Shown: positions 18,194 to 26,481 of the stretch, piece after piece | Numbering within the stretch: the stretch's first letter is position 1 | How the letters are laid out: each line of letters starts with the position of its first letter | Assembly (NCBI GenBank): GCA_965215715.1 | Contig: OZ244129.1 | Location: 186,001-250,000 of the forward strand | Direction of reading: 5' to 3' | Source of the DNA: HXMU1428-3 sp965215715 | GTDB lineage: Bacteria; Pseudomonadota; Alphaproteobacteria; Rhizobiales; HXMU1428-3 | Length of the DNA: 64,000 bases | Translations under genes and position numbers: made by a program | Notes under the pieces: generated by a model | Told to the model about the DNA's origin: nothing | Database searches by the model: none | The model's input: only the letters and a program-made list of their open reading frames with translations

Positions 18194-18928
18194 CTATCGT
18201 GTGTTGTTGGGGGCAAAAATCATTGTTGCGGCGTAATCGGGAAAGACTTCTTTGGTCATTCTGTTGTGATAGTCAACAAGGTTGGAGCTGGCCCGGCTTA
18301 AATCGCGAAATGGCGTTTCCATTTCTGGTACGATCATATTGCATATAAGGCCGAAGGCGGTGCAATCAATCTCTCGCGGTTTGTCGCCGCCAAAATAAGC
18401 CCGGTCAGCCAAAAGGGCTTCAAGAGCGGCAATGTCTTGGGCTATCATGTCCTCAAGCTCTTGCCAGCTATGACGCAAAATGCCTTGCCCTTTGATTGTG
18501 CGCTTAATGTCTTTTTGTACGATCTTAAAAATGAATTTGCCCATAAAGCCCATATTGGCAAAAAACGTTTCACGCATGATGGGGGCATTCTTTTCATCCA
18601 GCCAACGATAGGCAAGCATCATAAAGTAGGTGTGGTTTTCAAGGCCCAGGCGCCATAAATGTTGCTGGGCATTTTCATCAGGGCTTAGCCCTTCATTGAC
18701 TTTGTCGCCATGTTTGTCTTTTAGATGCTCAATGGCAAATTGGCTATCTGCTATGGTCTTGTCGCCATCGATTAAAACCGGAAATTTGCCTTTGGGTGTT
18801 TTGCGGACATCACCGTTTTTCGGCGTGTATTCAAGGTCGGCCAAGCGCAAATAGGTCTCAAGTTTCACTACAAACGAGCTGGGATCAGGCACGCCGAATT
18901 GTGGGCCAAACTTCATCAATTTTAGCAT
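18194..18928 (-). CDS. Glutathione S-transferase-fold protein (metaxin/FAXC-like)
   Basis: The 244-aa protein has an N-terminal thioredoxin-like domain (VPDPSSFVVKLETYLRLADL, then KFPVLIDG and the IADSQFAIEHL glutathione-site pattern) and an all-helical C-terminal domain with ALLADRAYFGGDKPREIDC. The VPDPSSFVVKLETYL start is typical of the group related to eukaryotic metaxin and failed-axon-connections proteins, common in alphaproteobacteria. No substrate is known. The start is the ATG at 18928, 14 bases after GAAGGT; the TTG one codon earlier is less likely. It is convergent with hisG. Confidence 0.8.
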   Translation of the reverse strand: MLKLMKFGPQFGVPDPSSFVVKLETYLRLADLEYTPKNGDVRKTPKGKFPVLIDGDKTIADSQFAIEHLKDKHGDKVNEGLSPDENAQQHLWRLGLENHTYFMMLAYRWLDEKNAPIMRETFFANMGFMGKFIFKIVQKDIKRTIKGQGILRHSWQELEDMIAQDIAALEALLADRAYFGGDKPREIDCTAFGLICNMIVPEMETPFRDLSRASSNLVDYHNRMTKEVFPDYAATMIFAPNNTR

Positions 18929-19079
18929 CAAACAACACCTTCAAAATTTGCATTTAAAACAATATGGTTCAATGATACAGTTAACATATAAAAGATGTAA
19001 GATATCAATCACAATACCGTCATAAAACAAACGCCTTTTGTTCTTAAAAATTTCATAAAAACAAGTTTGGGGGCCCTTT

Positions 19080-19805
19080 ATGAAACGACTAATATTTTTA
19101 ATTTGCCTAATCGCACTTGCCTTTTATGCGGCTTGGCCAGCTTATTCTTTGTATGAGATTGCCAATGGTTTGAAACAGAGCGAAGAAGCCACCATTGAGC
19201 GCAAAGTGGCCTGGGGGCCTTTGCGCGAATCGTTAAAAGAGCCGGTGACCCAACGTGTTAAACAAGAAATTTCTAACCAGTCAAAGGGGCAAGGTATTGA
19301 AGGCGTTCTTGCTGGTGAGTTGGCCAATAAAATGGCGCCGCAATTGGTTGAAAAAATCTTAGATGCTTATGTGACCCCTAAAGGGGTGATCATGCTGGCC
19401 AATCAGGGCGGTAAGCTTAATGTTAGCAATCTGGGTATTGGTAAGCTTGTTGGCAGCGTTGGTGGTGGTCAAAATGGGGATGGCGGCCTGCTTGGCGGCT
19501 TGCTTGATAAAGCCAAGGAAATTGTTGGTTCGGTTCAAGAGGGTAAAGATTTGTTCTCTGGGGCGCTGGGCAAATTTGGCAAAGACTTGGCTGAAATTAT
19601 TGATGCAGACAGTCAAAAAACACAAGGTTCTGCTGAGAAGACCAGCTATGGTTTGAACAACATTAAACATTTCAAATTCATCAACCCGTGGAGCTTTGAA
19701 GTTGGGTTGGCTAAATCTCCAACAGCTAAAAAACCTGATGTGGTTGCTGGCATGAGCTTTATTGATCGGGATTGGAAGTTGAGCAAGGTGGTGCCAAGTT
19801 TTTAG
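19080..19805 (+). CDS. DUF2939 domain protein
   Basis: The 241-aa protein has an N-terminal hydrophobic segment (residues 3-20), then WPAYSLYEIANGLKQ and KVAWGPLRESLKEPV, which match the DUF2939 pattern of small secreted or membrane-anchored proteins of unknown role. The middle is glycine-rich (about 120-145). The C-terminus carries INPWSFEVGLAK and SFIDRDWKLSKVVPSF. Its last 37 codons and the following 34 bases are duplicated about 1.97 kb downstream. It is intact here, with a stop at 19803-19805. Confidence 0.7.
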   Translation: MKRLIFLICLIALAFYAAWPAYSLYEIANGLKQSEEATIERKVAWGPLRESLKEPVTQRVKQEISNQSKGQGIEGVLAGELANKMAPQLVEKILDAYVTPKGVIMLANQGGKLNVSNLGIGKLVGSVGGGQNGDGGLLGGLLDKAKEIVGSVQEGKDLFSGALGKFGKDLAEIIDADSQKTQGSAEKTSYGLNNIKHFKFINPWSFEVGLAKSPTAKKPDVVAGMSFIDRDWKLSKVVPSF

Positions 19806-19839
19806 CTGAGTAGCAGTTCGATTTTAGATTTTATTTCAG
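19695..19839 (+). repeat. Direct repeat, copy 1 (3' end of DUF2939 gene)
   Basis: These 145 bases match 21665-21810 closely, with about ten substitutions and one net base difference. They cover the last 37 codons of the DUF2939 gene and 34 bases beyond its stop. A weaker match continues for about 12 more bases (CTCAA). Copy 1 is part of the intact gene. Confidence 0.9.
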
Positions 19840-20193
19840 TTCTTGGTCTCAAGAGGACTATTATCACGCTCAAGTAGGAGCATGATTTCCTATCATTCAA
19901 TTAAATTCTGGTGCTGCGCTCGGTTCTGCCCTACACTGCAGCATGTTGCGCCTTGTCAATTTTGGATCTGGCCCACACCGGATATTTTACTTTTGATTGG
20001 GCACTTCAGCCAAATGATTTGTTTTTCGCTTAACAAGTTGGCTAAAGGAGGATGTCCATTGATGAAGACTCCATATTTTTCTGCATGTTTATGGCACGAT
20101 GGCAGCTTATTCAATTGGCTTGTTAATATTCCAAAAAGAAGTGTTCGTGAGTGGCGCTGCGCGTTTGAGGGGCCGTTTATAGCTAACAATTTT
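19840..20193. other. Leader region of the cysteine-rich gene
   Basis: The region upstream of the signal-peptide ATG at 20194 is open in that frame all the way from 19843. A strong ribosome binding site, AAAGGAGG (20044-20051), stands 10 bases before an in-frame ATG at 20062. That would add 44 residues ahead of the signal peptide. The same site is too close to an ATG at 20052 that opens only a 24-codon frame. No other gene is recognised. Confidence 0.5.
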
Positions 20194-21612
20194 ATGAGAG
20201 CTTTTGCCTTTTTCCTTAGTATCGTCTTGCTAGCATTAAGTTCTCATCCAGCATTTGCACAAACAAGGCAGGAGCAGACCTGTGTGAATTGGATCATGCA
20301 AAATGGTTTGCAATATTCCAAGGTTCCAGGTCAAAATAAGTGGTCATTAAATAATGCCCGTAGCTTCTGCAGTGGTGTAACAGATATTAAAAAGAGGATA
20401 GCTTGCTTCTTAGAAAAAATAAAGAAGGGCGATCATTACAATATTGCGATTGCTGAGTGTAAAGAAAAAGCTATATCAGCCCTAGAAGCTTTTAAAATAA
20501 TAGAAACTTGTCGCAGTGATGCAGACTGCCAGGGTGATAATAAATGTGGTTCAGAGTTTATTATGCATGATGGAAAGCTGCGGCACGCTAAAGTGTGTTG
20601 CTTTACCCATGGGGCCCCACTCGTTACTGTTGGTAGTAATAAGTGGTGTCCAGCCCTTCAAAGTTTTGATCGATCCAACCCTAAAAAACGTCAGAAATTT
20701 TATTGCATAACACACTCGATGTGTTCCAGCGGACTATGTGTGGGGGGAGGCTATTTAGGGTATTGCGTTGACAGACAGCATATACGTTTTCCTAAAAAGA
20801 TAGAACGATGTTTTAACGACAAAGGTTGCAGCAACAACAATTGTGGAAGTCGGATATATGGCTATGGCCAAAACGATGAGGTGCTAGAGGTGCTGATGTG
20901 CTGTCCTGGGAAATCAGTGATGGTTGGAGGAACAAAGTATTGCGCCGATTTGAACAACTCACACGCAACTGATGAAAATAGTTGTTTGGATGGTTCTATG
21001 TGTAAGTCAGGGAACTGCGTGATTAAACCAAATCATCGATTTGGATCGTGCCGACGTCAACCGAATGATCCGCAAGACAAATGTTTTGGTGATCGCCGAT
21101 GTCCGCCCAGTGGTTGGAATAACAGGCTTTTATGTGCGGGCCAGCCAAATTGTCCGGCATCAGGTTATCATAAGGGAACCTGGGAATGTACAAAGAGCTC
21201 TGAGCGGGTGTCAAAAAGGATTCAACGTAGAGATAACTGTATTTCTTGGAAATTTACATCGCACGTCTCATGTAAGGGGCAATCAAATTGTCTAAGAAGC
21301 GGGGCGCGTAAAACCACTTGGCTTTGCGGAACAACCCAAGCAAGCTGCAATATATATAGACCACACAAACCAAAACCCACTGTACGTCATGTTCAACCAG
21401 GTGATACTTGTGACTGTGATTACCATGCCGGTGGATGTAGCATAAGTAAGGCTGCACCGGCAGGCCTGGCTTGCCAATGTAACTACAAAGGGGCGTGGAC
21501 ATGTGGGGGAAAGGTCACAAAATGCAGCAATACCAACTCCCCAAAATGTTCTTCCCCAGATAAAAGTAAGGCTGCATGTTTGTTGGGCGGAGGAGACTGC
21601 GAGGGATACTGA
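20194..21612 (+). CDS. Exported cysteine-rich repeat protein with eukaryote-like C-terminal domain
   Basis: From the ATG at 20194 the product is 472 aa with a textbook signal peptide (residues 1-22, cleavage after AFA). The mature part has 44 cysteines. In order I see: a four-cysteine region (30-89, with RIACF and AIAEC); two diverged repeats of ten cysteines each, 106-191 and 206-286, both of the form C..D..C....CG..CC..V..G..K.C and then SMC.SG.C; two short repeats of the type C.GQ.NC..SG (314-332 and 360-378); and a ten-cysteine C-terminal domain, 406-472, with CDCDYHAGGC, CNYKGAWTCGG and LGGGDCEGY. The number of cysteines implies a disulfide-rich secreted or surface protein. From memory, the last domain resembles uncharacterised animal proteins. 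An upstream start at 20062 has the better ribosome binding site but puts 44 residues before the signal peptide. The gene is bracketed by a direct repeat. Function unknown. Confidence 0.75.
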   Translation: MRAFAFFLSIVLLALSSHPAFAQTRQEQTCVNWIMQNGLQYSKVPGQNKWSLNNARSFCSGVTDIKKRIACFLEKIKKGDHYNIAIAECKEKAISALEAFKIIETCRSDADCQGDNKCGSEFIMHDGKLRHAKVCCFTHGAPLVTVGSNKWCPALQSFDRSNPKKRQKFYCITHSMCSSGLCVGGGYLGYCVDRQHIRFPKKIERCFNDKGCSNNNCGSRIYGYGQNDEVLEVLMCCPGKSVMVGGTKYCADLNNSHATDENSCLDGSMCKSGNCVIKPNHRFGSCRRQPNDPQDKCFGDRRCPPSGWNNRLLCAGQPNCPASGYHKGTWECTKSSERVSKRIQRRDNCISWKFTSHVSCKGQSNCLRSGARKTTWLCGTTQASCNIYRPHKPKPTVRHVQPGDTCDCDYHAGGCSISKAAPAGLACQCNYKGAWTCGGKVTKCSNTNSPKCSSPDKSKAACLLGGGDCEGY

Positions 21613-21664
21613 GCTTTTCGCGGGCTTTCTGATAGAAAGGGGAAGCACGTCATTTTTGCGTATC

Positions 21665-21775
21665 TTTGAAGGTCGGTTGGCTAAATCTCCAACGGCTAAA
21701 AGGCCTGATGTGATAGCTGGTATGAGCTTTATTGATCGGGATTGGAAGTTGAGCAAGGTGTGCCAAGTTTTTTAA
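21665..21775 (+). pseudogene. 3' fragment of a DUF2939 gene
   Basis: The frame encodes about 36 residues matching the C-terminus of the DUF2939 protein (LAKSPTAKRPDVIAGMSF, then IDRDWKLSK) and then shifts. There is no start or 5' part. Upstream the frame runs into the end of the cysteine-rich gene in another phase, so it is not a functional gene. Confidence 0.8.
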
Positions 21776-21810
21776 GCTGAGTAGCAGTTCGATTTTAGAA
21801 TTTATTTCAG
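21665..21810 (+). repeat. Direct repeat, copy 2
   Basis: This is the second copy of 19695-19839, 1.97 kb downstream and beyond the cysteine-rich gene. Differences include A to G changes in the AKKP region (now AKRP) and a lost base near the end, so the reading frame ends KVCQVF instead of KVVPSF. Confidence 0.9.
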
Positions 21811-21922
21811 CTTTTGCCTCAATCTGGAAATCTCTAGTGTGCGGAATTGTTCTGATATTTATTAAGCCGACATACTCAACAGGCTAATATTAGAAGTAAT
21901 ATTATTAAACCTATTTTTTTAT

Positions 21923-22708
21923 TTAGTAAGTCATCAAAAGTTTCTCAAAGTATGGTTTCAGGTCCTTGGAAAATCTTTCGTCGGCTGCGAGCTTTTTGAT
22001 GTGGGCTTCCAAATATTCAAAAGGTTTCAGAGATGGAACCAAAAATGGGAGGCCGAGGTTCTCAAAATGCATTGCGAGACCGGATTCATCCGTGAGCTGG
22101 CAAAGATCACAAATCGTAGCAATGTCGGCTAACGTAATCGTGTCTCCTGCAATGTAGGTGGACGTTTGAAGTGCCCTGTCCAAACCAGCCGCAAAAGATT
22201 TTACTTCACCCGCCATTTCACTATGCAGTTGCTCTGTCATGCTTTCTTGTGCGAGCAAATAACGTTGAAGGTCGCGCGCAAATACGAGAGATCGGTCCAG
22301 AAAAGAATCTATCCGCGATTGTTCCATTGGCGTTTGGCCGATCAACTCGTCTGCATTTTGTCCGATCCGTGCCACTGCGCGCATGATAGAATTTGATTCG
22401 AAAATCCCGACAGCGCCATCACCTGAAAACCCTGCGGGAACGTTGCCGAATGGATGGGCTTTCAAAAAGGCGTCACTCTTGTAAAGGCTAGCGCCCGCGA
22501 AACCAACCACCCCCTGTCTGGCGAATTGTGTCAGCTCCTGTTTATCTGGTTCTGACAGTTCACGGGCGTCAAAATCCCACAACCAATTCGCCAAGGCCTG
22601 AATCTGGTCTCCTACAATCTCAATTTCGACATTTGAGAAGCGTGCCGCTATGGTTGCTTTATAGAGCCGTGGGTTGGGCAAATAAGAGAATATGCGAAAA
22701 TCTGTCAT
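21923..22708 (-). CDS. Glutathione S-transferase family protein
   Basis: The 261-aa protein starts MTDFRIFSYLPNPRLYKATI, a thioredoxin-like N-terminal domain. The segment with PFGNVPAGFSGDGAVGIFES and NSIMRAVAR matches the glutathione-binding region of GSTs. The helical C-terminal domain holds YIAGDTITLADIATICDL, the usual N-capping motif. It is closest in style to the eEF1B-gamma/GstB-like group. I use the ATG at 22708 because GAGG stands 6 bases before it; an in-frame TTG at 22753 opens the frame further. It has no obvious partner gene. Confidence 0.8.
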   Translation of the reverse strand: MTDFRIFSYLPNPRLYKATIAARFSNVEIEIVGDQIQALANWLWDFDARELSEPDKQELTQFARQGVVGFAGASLYKSDAFLKAHPFGNVPAGFSGDGAVGIFESNSIMRAVARIGQNADELIGQTPMEQSRIDSFLDRSLVFARDLQRYLLAQESMTEQLHSEMAGEVKSFAAGLDRALQTSTYIAGDTITLADIATICDLCQLTDESGLAMHFENLGLPFLVPSLKPFEYLEAHIKKLAADERFSKDLKPYFEKLLMTY

Positions 22709-22959
22709 AGGCTGCCTCATTTGGGGCTTCTTATTTTCGATCGTTGAGGGCAATTTAAAAATATCACAAAATGGGTCAATGATAGTGATAAGTCCTTATT
22801 AAGTGGACCAGGGTCAAAGTTGATTTTCAGTTACCAGCCCCCATGGAGTTGTCTATTTTCAATAGTTAATTTAAAGCTTGGGTTTGGTCTATAGGAATCT
22901 TTCCCCTTAAAGCACAGATATCAGATAAAGGCGGGAATGATGCCTCTTCTTGTTCACGC

Positions 22960-23538
22960 CTATTCTGCCAACCCAATCCAGCGCTGTTGAATATCAAGCA
23001 CCCCATAGACGAAGCCACCGCTGTCCTCAAGGGCTTCTTCCAGACGGGTCAGTACCGTTGAATGGGGCGGCATAAGATCCCCGATCACATCGCCTTGGTC
23101 AAAACAAAGGTCAGCATCAAATTTGCGGGCAATTGATTTCATCGCTTGGTTCTCACCCAAGCAATTGACATAAAGATGGTTGATATCGCGGTTGCGGGCT
23201 GACAAAACCACATGGCTAAATAACTGGGTGCCCACTCCCTTGCCGCGATAAGCCTTTTCAACGGTAAAGGCGGCTTCTGCGCTGCCTGGTTTGTTTTCAA
23301 AACATTTTAGCTCACCGGTGCCGCGCAAGTTACCGCGGGGGCCAAAAAAGCCCCAGACACGGCAGTTATTGTCAAGCGCGTGGCTGGCGTAACGTTCAAT
23401 ATAGTCATCGCTCACCTCGCAGCCAAACCGTAAATGCCGGGCGGTTTTTTCAAGCCGCAACAAATGGTCACGAAATTCATCGCTTTCTATATGCCAAAGT
23501 TTTCGGAAGTGTCCGCCTAGATAAGATATTGATCCCAT
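22960..23538 (-). CDS. GNAT-family N-acetyltransferase
   Basis: The 192-aa protein has the GNAT acetyl-CoA-binding motif A, AFTVEKAYRGKGVGTQLF (R/Q-x-x-G-x-G/A pattern), followed by LYVNCLGENQAMKSIARKFD, the usual motif B helix. The N-terminal part has RHLRFGCEVSDDYIERYA. The substrate cannot be predicted. It stands alone on the minus strand, divergent from zapE. Confidence 0.8.
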   Translation of the reverse strand: MGSISYLGGHFRKLWHIESDEFRDHLLRLEKTARHLRFGCEVSDDYIERYASHALDNNCRVWGFFGPRGNLRGTGELKCFENKPGSAEAAFTVEKAYRGKGVGTQLFSHVVLSARNRDINHLYVNCLGENQAMKSIARKFDADLCFDQGDVIGDLMPPHSTVLTRLEEALEDSGGFVYGVLDIQQRWIGLAE

Positions 23539-23806
23539 AGAATGGTCACAAGGTCCCTTTGTAATGATCTCCTGATTTAAAATATAAGCCCTGGTCCTTA
23601 GAACGCTAGACTAAACCGGTGCGTTATGAAGCATGACAGCCATGCAAAAATCGCATACAAAAAATCATGATTTGGCCATAAACTTTATCTGGTGAACGGG
23701 GCAAGGGATGGGAGTGAGACAATCGAAAAACTGTAAGCGAGCAAAATTTTAAATTTTATATGCCAAAACATAGCCAAACACAGCAAATTCAAGGAAAACT
23801 CTTGAG

Positions 23807-24913
23807 ATGAGCGGTTCGTTCTTAGACCTGTATAGTGATCACATAAGGCGAAAATTAATCACGCCTGATGACGCCCAAGAAAGCGTGGCGACGGCTTTGG
23901 CTGCCCTTCAGACTAGATTATCCACATATTCTCCGCCGCAGCAGGGCTTGTTAACAACTTTGTTTGGTAGCAAAAAACAAATCGATGATGCGCCCCGGGG
24001 GCTTTATTTATATGGCGGGGTTGGGCGCGGTAAAACCATGTTGATGGACATGTTTTATGACTTCATCGACTTTGAACCTAAAATGCGTCTGCATTTCAAT
24101 GAGTTCATGGCCACAGCCCATGCGTTGATCGCGCAGCACCGTAAATCCCATGAGGGCGATCCGATTCCCTTGGTGGCTGAAGATTTATCAGAAAAAGTCA
24201 AATTGATTTGTTTTGATGAATTTTATGTCACTGACATTGCTGATGCGATGATCTTGGGGCGCTTGTTCACTGCCCTGTTTAAAGAGGGTGTTGTTTTTAT
24301 TGCCACCTCGAACTGTCCTATTAACGAGCTGTATAAAGATGGCCTTAACCGGCAATTGTTTATGCCCTTTATCGAGCTGTTTAACGCCCGCATGGTGGCC
24401 CATGAGGTGATCTCGCCCACCGATTTTAGATTGCGGGCTCTTGATGGCAAGGACCTGTACTTTACCCCTCCTGATCAGCAAGCTGATGAAGCCGTTTGTT
24501 CTTTATGGCAAGCCATTAGCGGCAAAGCTGAGGGTAAAATGGCCCAAATTATCGTAAAGGGGCGCCAATTGACCGTGCCGGAGGCTGCGGGAGGAGCTGC
24601 ACGGTTTAACTTTAGTGATCTGTGTGAAGAAGCGCTGGGCCGAGATGATTATCTGGCGCTGGCAAGCCGTTATCATACCATCTTTATTGATGACATTCCC
24701 ATTATGCGGCCTGAACATCGGAACCAAGCGCGCCGGTTTATCACCTTGATAGACACGCTTTATGACCAAAACATTCGCCTGGTTGCTACCGCTGAAGCGG
24801 ATCCTGAAAACCTTTATGGGGCCGGGGACAATGCCGCCCTTTTTGAGCGAACCAGCTCTCGCCTGATTGAGATGCGCCGCGGGGCCCATCTTGAAGATGT
24901 TGAGGATACCTGA
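23807..24913 (+). CDS. zapE: Cell division protein ZapE (AFG1-like ATPase)
   Basis: The 368-aa cytosolic P-loop ATPase has Walker A GGVGRGKT (70-77), a Walker B-like LICFDEFYVTDIADAM, and the AFG1 patterns LHFNEFM, TSNCPINELYKDGLNR, FIDDIPIM and EADPENLY. In E. coli, ZapE acts at the division site and is important under low oxygen and at high temperature; mitochondrial AFG1/LACE1 is the eukaryotic relative. AAGGA precedes the start. It lies upstream of mdh, a usual neighbour in Rhizobiales, but the 507-base gap suggests a separate transcript. Confidence 0.92.
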   Translation: MSGSFLDLYSDHIRRKLITPDDAQESVATALAALQTRLSTYSPPQQGLLTTLFGSKKQIDDAPRGLYLYGGVGRGKTMLMDMFYDFIDFEPKMRLHFNEFMATAHALIAQHRKSHEGDPIPLVAEDLSEKVKLICFDEFYVTDIADAMILGRLFTALFKEGVVFIATSNCPINELYKDGLNRQLFMPFIELFNARMVAHEVISPTDFRLRALDGKDLYFTPPDQQADEAVCSLWQAISGKAEGKMAQIIVKGRQLTVPEAAGGAARFNFSDLCEEALGRDDYLALASRYHTIFIDDIPIMRPEHRNQARRFITLIDTLYDQNIRLVATAEADPENLYGAGDNAALFERTSSRLIEMRRGAHLEDVEDT

Positions 24914-25420
24914 TGTTTTAAGTTGAAATTAGCTGCCTATTTTTAAGCCAGTAAGAATGGCAATCGTCTCTCAGTATGCGGATTTGAGGCAAATTTAAGC
25001 ATTTTGGGACGTGAAACACGACTATTAGTTGTGAATAGAAAGGGATTCCACTTGAACGGGGCGGTGACAATTCATGATCTCAAGGGCTATCATAAATTAA
25101 GAATCAAAACTCACTCGCACTTTTGTTGTATGTGGGATGTTTTTTTTAAATGTTCCCTTGCACAGCGTACAAATTCACGTTAACCACACCAGTATCAAAT
25201 CTGTTCTTTAAGAGCCTTATTGGTTTGCAAGTCAAAAAATTATCACTCTCCTGGTGAAGAGCCAAAAAGTTTTAGTTTTAAAGTCTTTAAAACGAAACGT
25301 TTTGCCCAAAGTGAGAGAAGCATAATGCATTCGTCATCAGTCGCATTCGTGAGTGTAAGTTCGACTTATAGTAAGGACCGATAAAAGACACGGTATAAAT
25401 AGTATATAAGGAGCGAAAAA
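24914..25420. promoter_or_regulatory. Upstream region of the mdh-suc operon
   Basis: The 507-base gap between zapE and mdh has no open frame that looks real. It presumably holds the main promoter of the TCA operon. The only clear signal is the ribosome binding site TAAGGAG (25407-25413), 7 bases before the mdh ATG. I see no strong hairpin or riboswitch-like structure. Confidence 0.5.
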
Positions 25421-26386
25421 ATGGCACGGAATAAAATCGCGCTCATTGGTGCGGGCATGATTGGTGGCACACTGGCCCATCTCATCGGGTTAAAAGAACT
25501 TGGCGATGTTGTGGTGTTTGACATTGTTGATGGAATGCCAAAAGGCAAGGCCCTGGATATCGCTCAAGCTTCCCCTGTAGATGGTTTTAATAGTTCTCTT
25601 AAAGGCACAACCGAATATGCCGATATTGAAGGGGCTGACGTTATTATTGTAACTGCGGGCGTGCCTAGAAAACCAGGCATGAGCCGTGATGATTTGGTTG
25701 AAATTAATTTAAAGGTTATGGAGCAAGTGGGTGCTGGCATTAAAAAATATGCCCCCAATGCTTTTGTTATCTGCATTACCAACCCGCTTGATGCAATGGT
25801 TTGGGCGTTGCAAAAGGCCAGTGGCTTGCCCCCTGAAAAAGTTGTTGGCATGGCTGGTGTGCTTGATAGTGCCCGTTTCCGTTTGTTCTTAGCTGAAGAA
25901 TTTGATGTCTCGGTTGAAGATGTTACTGCTTTTGTGCTAGGTGGCCATGGCGATACGATGGTGCCATTACCGCGCTATTCAACAGTTGCCGGCATTCCAC
26001 TGACAGATCTGGTTAAAATGGGCTGGATTACTGGCAAACGGCTTGAAGAGATTATTCAACGCACGCGCGATGGCGGCGCTGAAATTGTTGGTTTGCTTGG
26101 CAATGGGTCTGCCTATTATGCCCCGGCCACATCTGCGATTGCCATGGCAGAAAGCTATTTGCGCAGCCAAAAGCGGGTGCTTCCTTGTGCAGCTTACCTT
26201 AAAGGGGAATACGGCGTTGATGGGCTTTATGTCGGTGTGCCGGTTGTTATCTCAGACAAGGGTGTTGAGCGTGTTGTGGAAATTAATTTAGATGGTGACG
26301 AAAAATCGGCCTTTAACGCTTCAGTGGATGCTGTGAGAGGCTTGGTTGAAGCGTGCGGGCAAATTGCCCCCCACCTAAAGGCTTAG
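25421..26386 (+). CDS. mdh: Malate dehydrogenase
   Basis: The 321-aa NAD-dependent enzyme oxidises malate to oxaloacetate in the TCA cycle. It has the NAD-binding GAGMIGG (10-16) after the first strand, the substrate loop with RKPGMSRDDL (catalytic-loop arginines), TNPLDAM, and the catalytic His176 in LGGHGDTMVP. It is of the LDH-like type usual in alphaproteobacteria. A hairpin terminator directly after the stop separates it from sucC, though the genes are probably partly co-transcribed. Confidence 0.97.
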   Translation: MARNKIALIGAGMIGGTLAHLIGLKELGDVVVFDIVDGMPKGKALDIAQASPVDGFNSSLKGTTEYADIEGADVIIVTAGVPRKPGMSRDDLVEINLKVMEQVGAGIKKYAPNAFVICITNPLDAMVWALQKASGLPPEKVVGMAGVLDSARFRLFLAEEFDVSVEDVTAFVLGGHGDTMVPLPRYSTVAGIPLTDLVKMGWITGKRLEEIIQRTRDGGAEIVGLLGNGSAYYAPATSAIAMAESYLRSQKRVLPCAAYLKGEYGVDGLYVGVPVVISDKGVERVVEINLDGDEKSAFNASVDAVRGLVEACGQIAPHLKA

Positions 26387-26387
26387 G

Positions 26388-26417
26388 AAAAAGAGGCGGC
26401 TCCCCAGCCGCCTTTTT
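26388..26417 (+). terminator. Hairpin terminator/attenuator between mdh and sucC
   Basis: GGCGGCT (26395-26401) pairs with AGCCGCC (26406-26412) around CCCC. The A-rich flank at 26388-26394 partly pairs with the T tract at 26413-26417. It starts a base or so after the mdh stop and lies 65 bases before sucC, so it may set a lower level of suc expression relative to mdh. Confidence 0.8.
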
Positions 26418-26481
26418 GTTATACAGGCTGTTCTTTCGAATCAGTCAGAAAGAATGTAGAACTTTAAAAAGGCAAAAAACA

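Larger units (their letters stand above)
21613..21922. other. Intergenic with duplicated DUF2939 gene tail
   Basis: These 310 bases follow the cysteine-rich gene. About half is repeat copy 2 (21665-21810); the rest holds nothing I recognise. No hairpin terminator is evident after the stop at 21612. Confidence 0.6.

Noticed and set aside
19956..20189. 77-codon minus-strand frame in the leader of the cysteine-rich gene
   Set aside because: No ribosome binding site or recognisable motif; it overlaps the likely leader on the plus strand.
21503..21775. 90-codon frame running into repeat copy 2
   Set aside because: Its first half is the wrong frame of the cysteine-rich gene and its second half is the duplicated DUF2939 tail, so it is not a gene.
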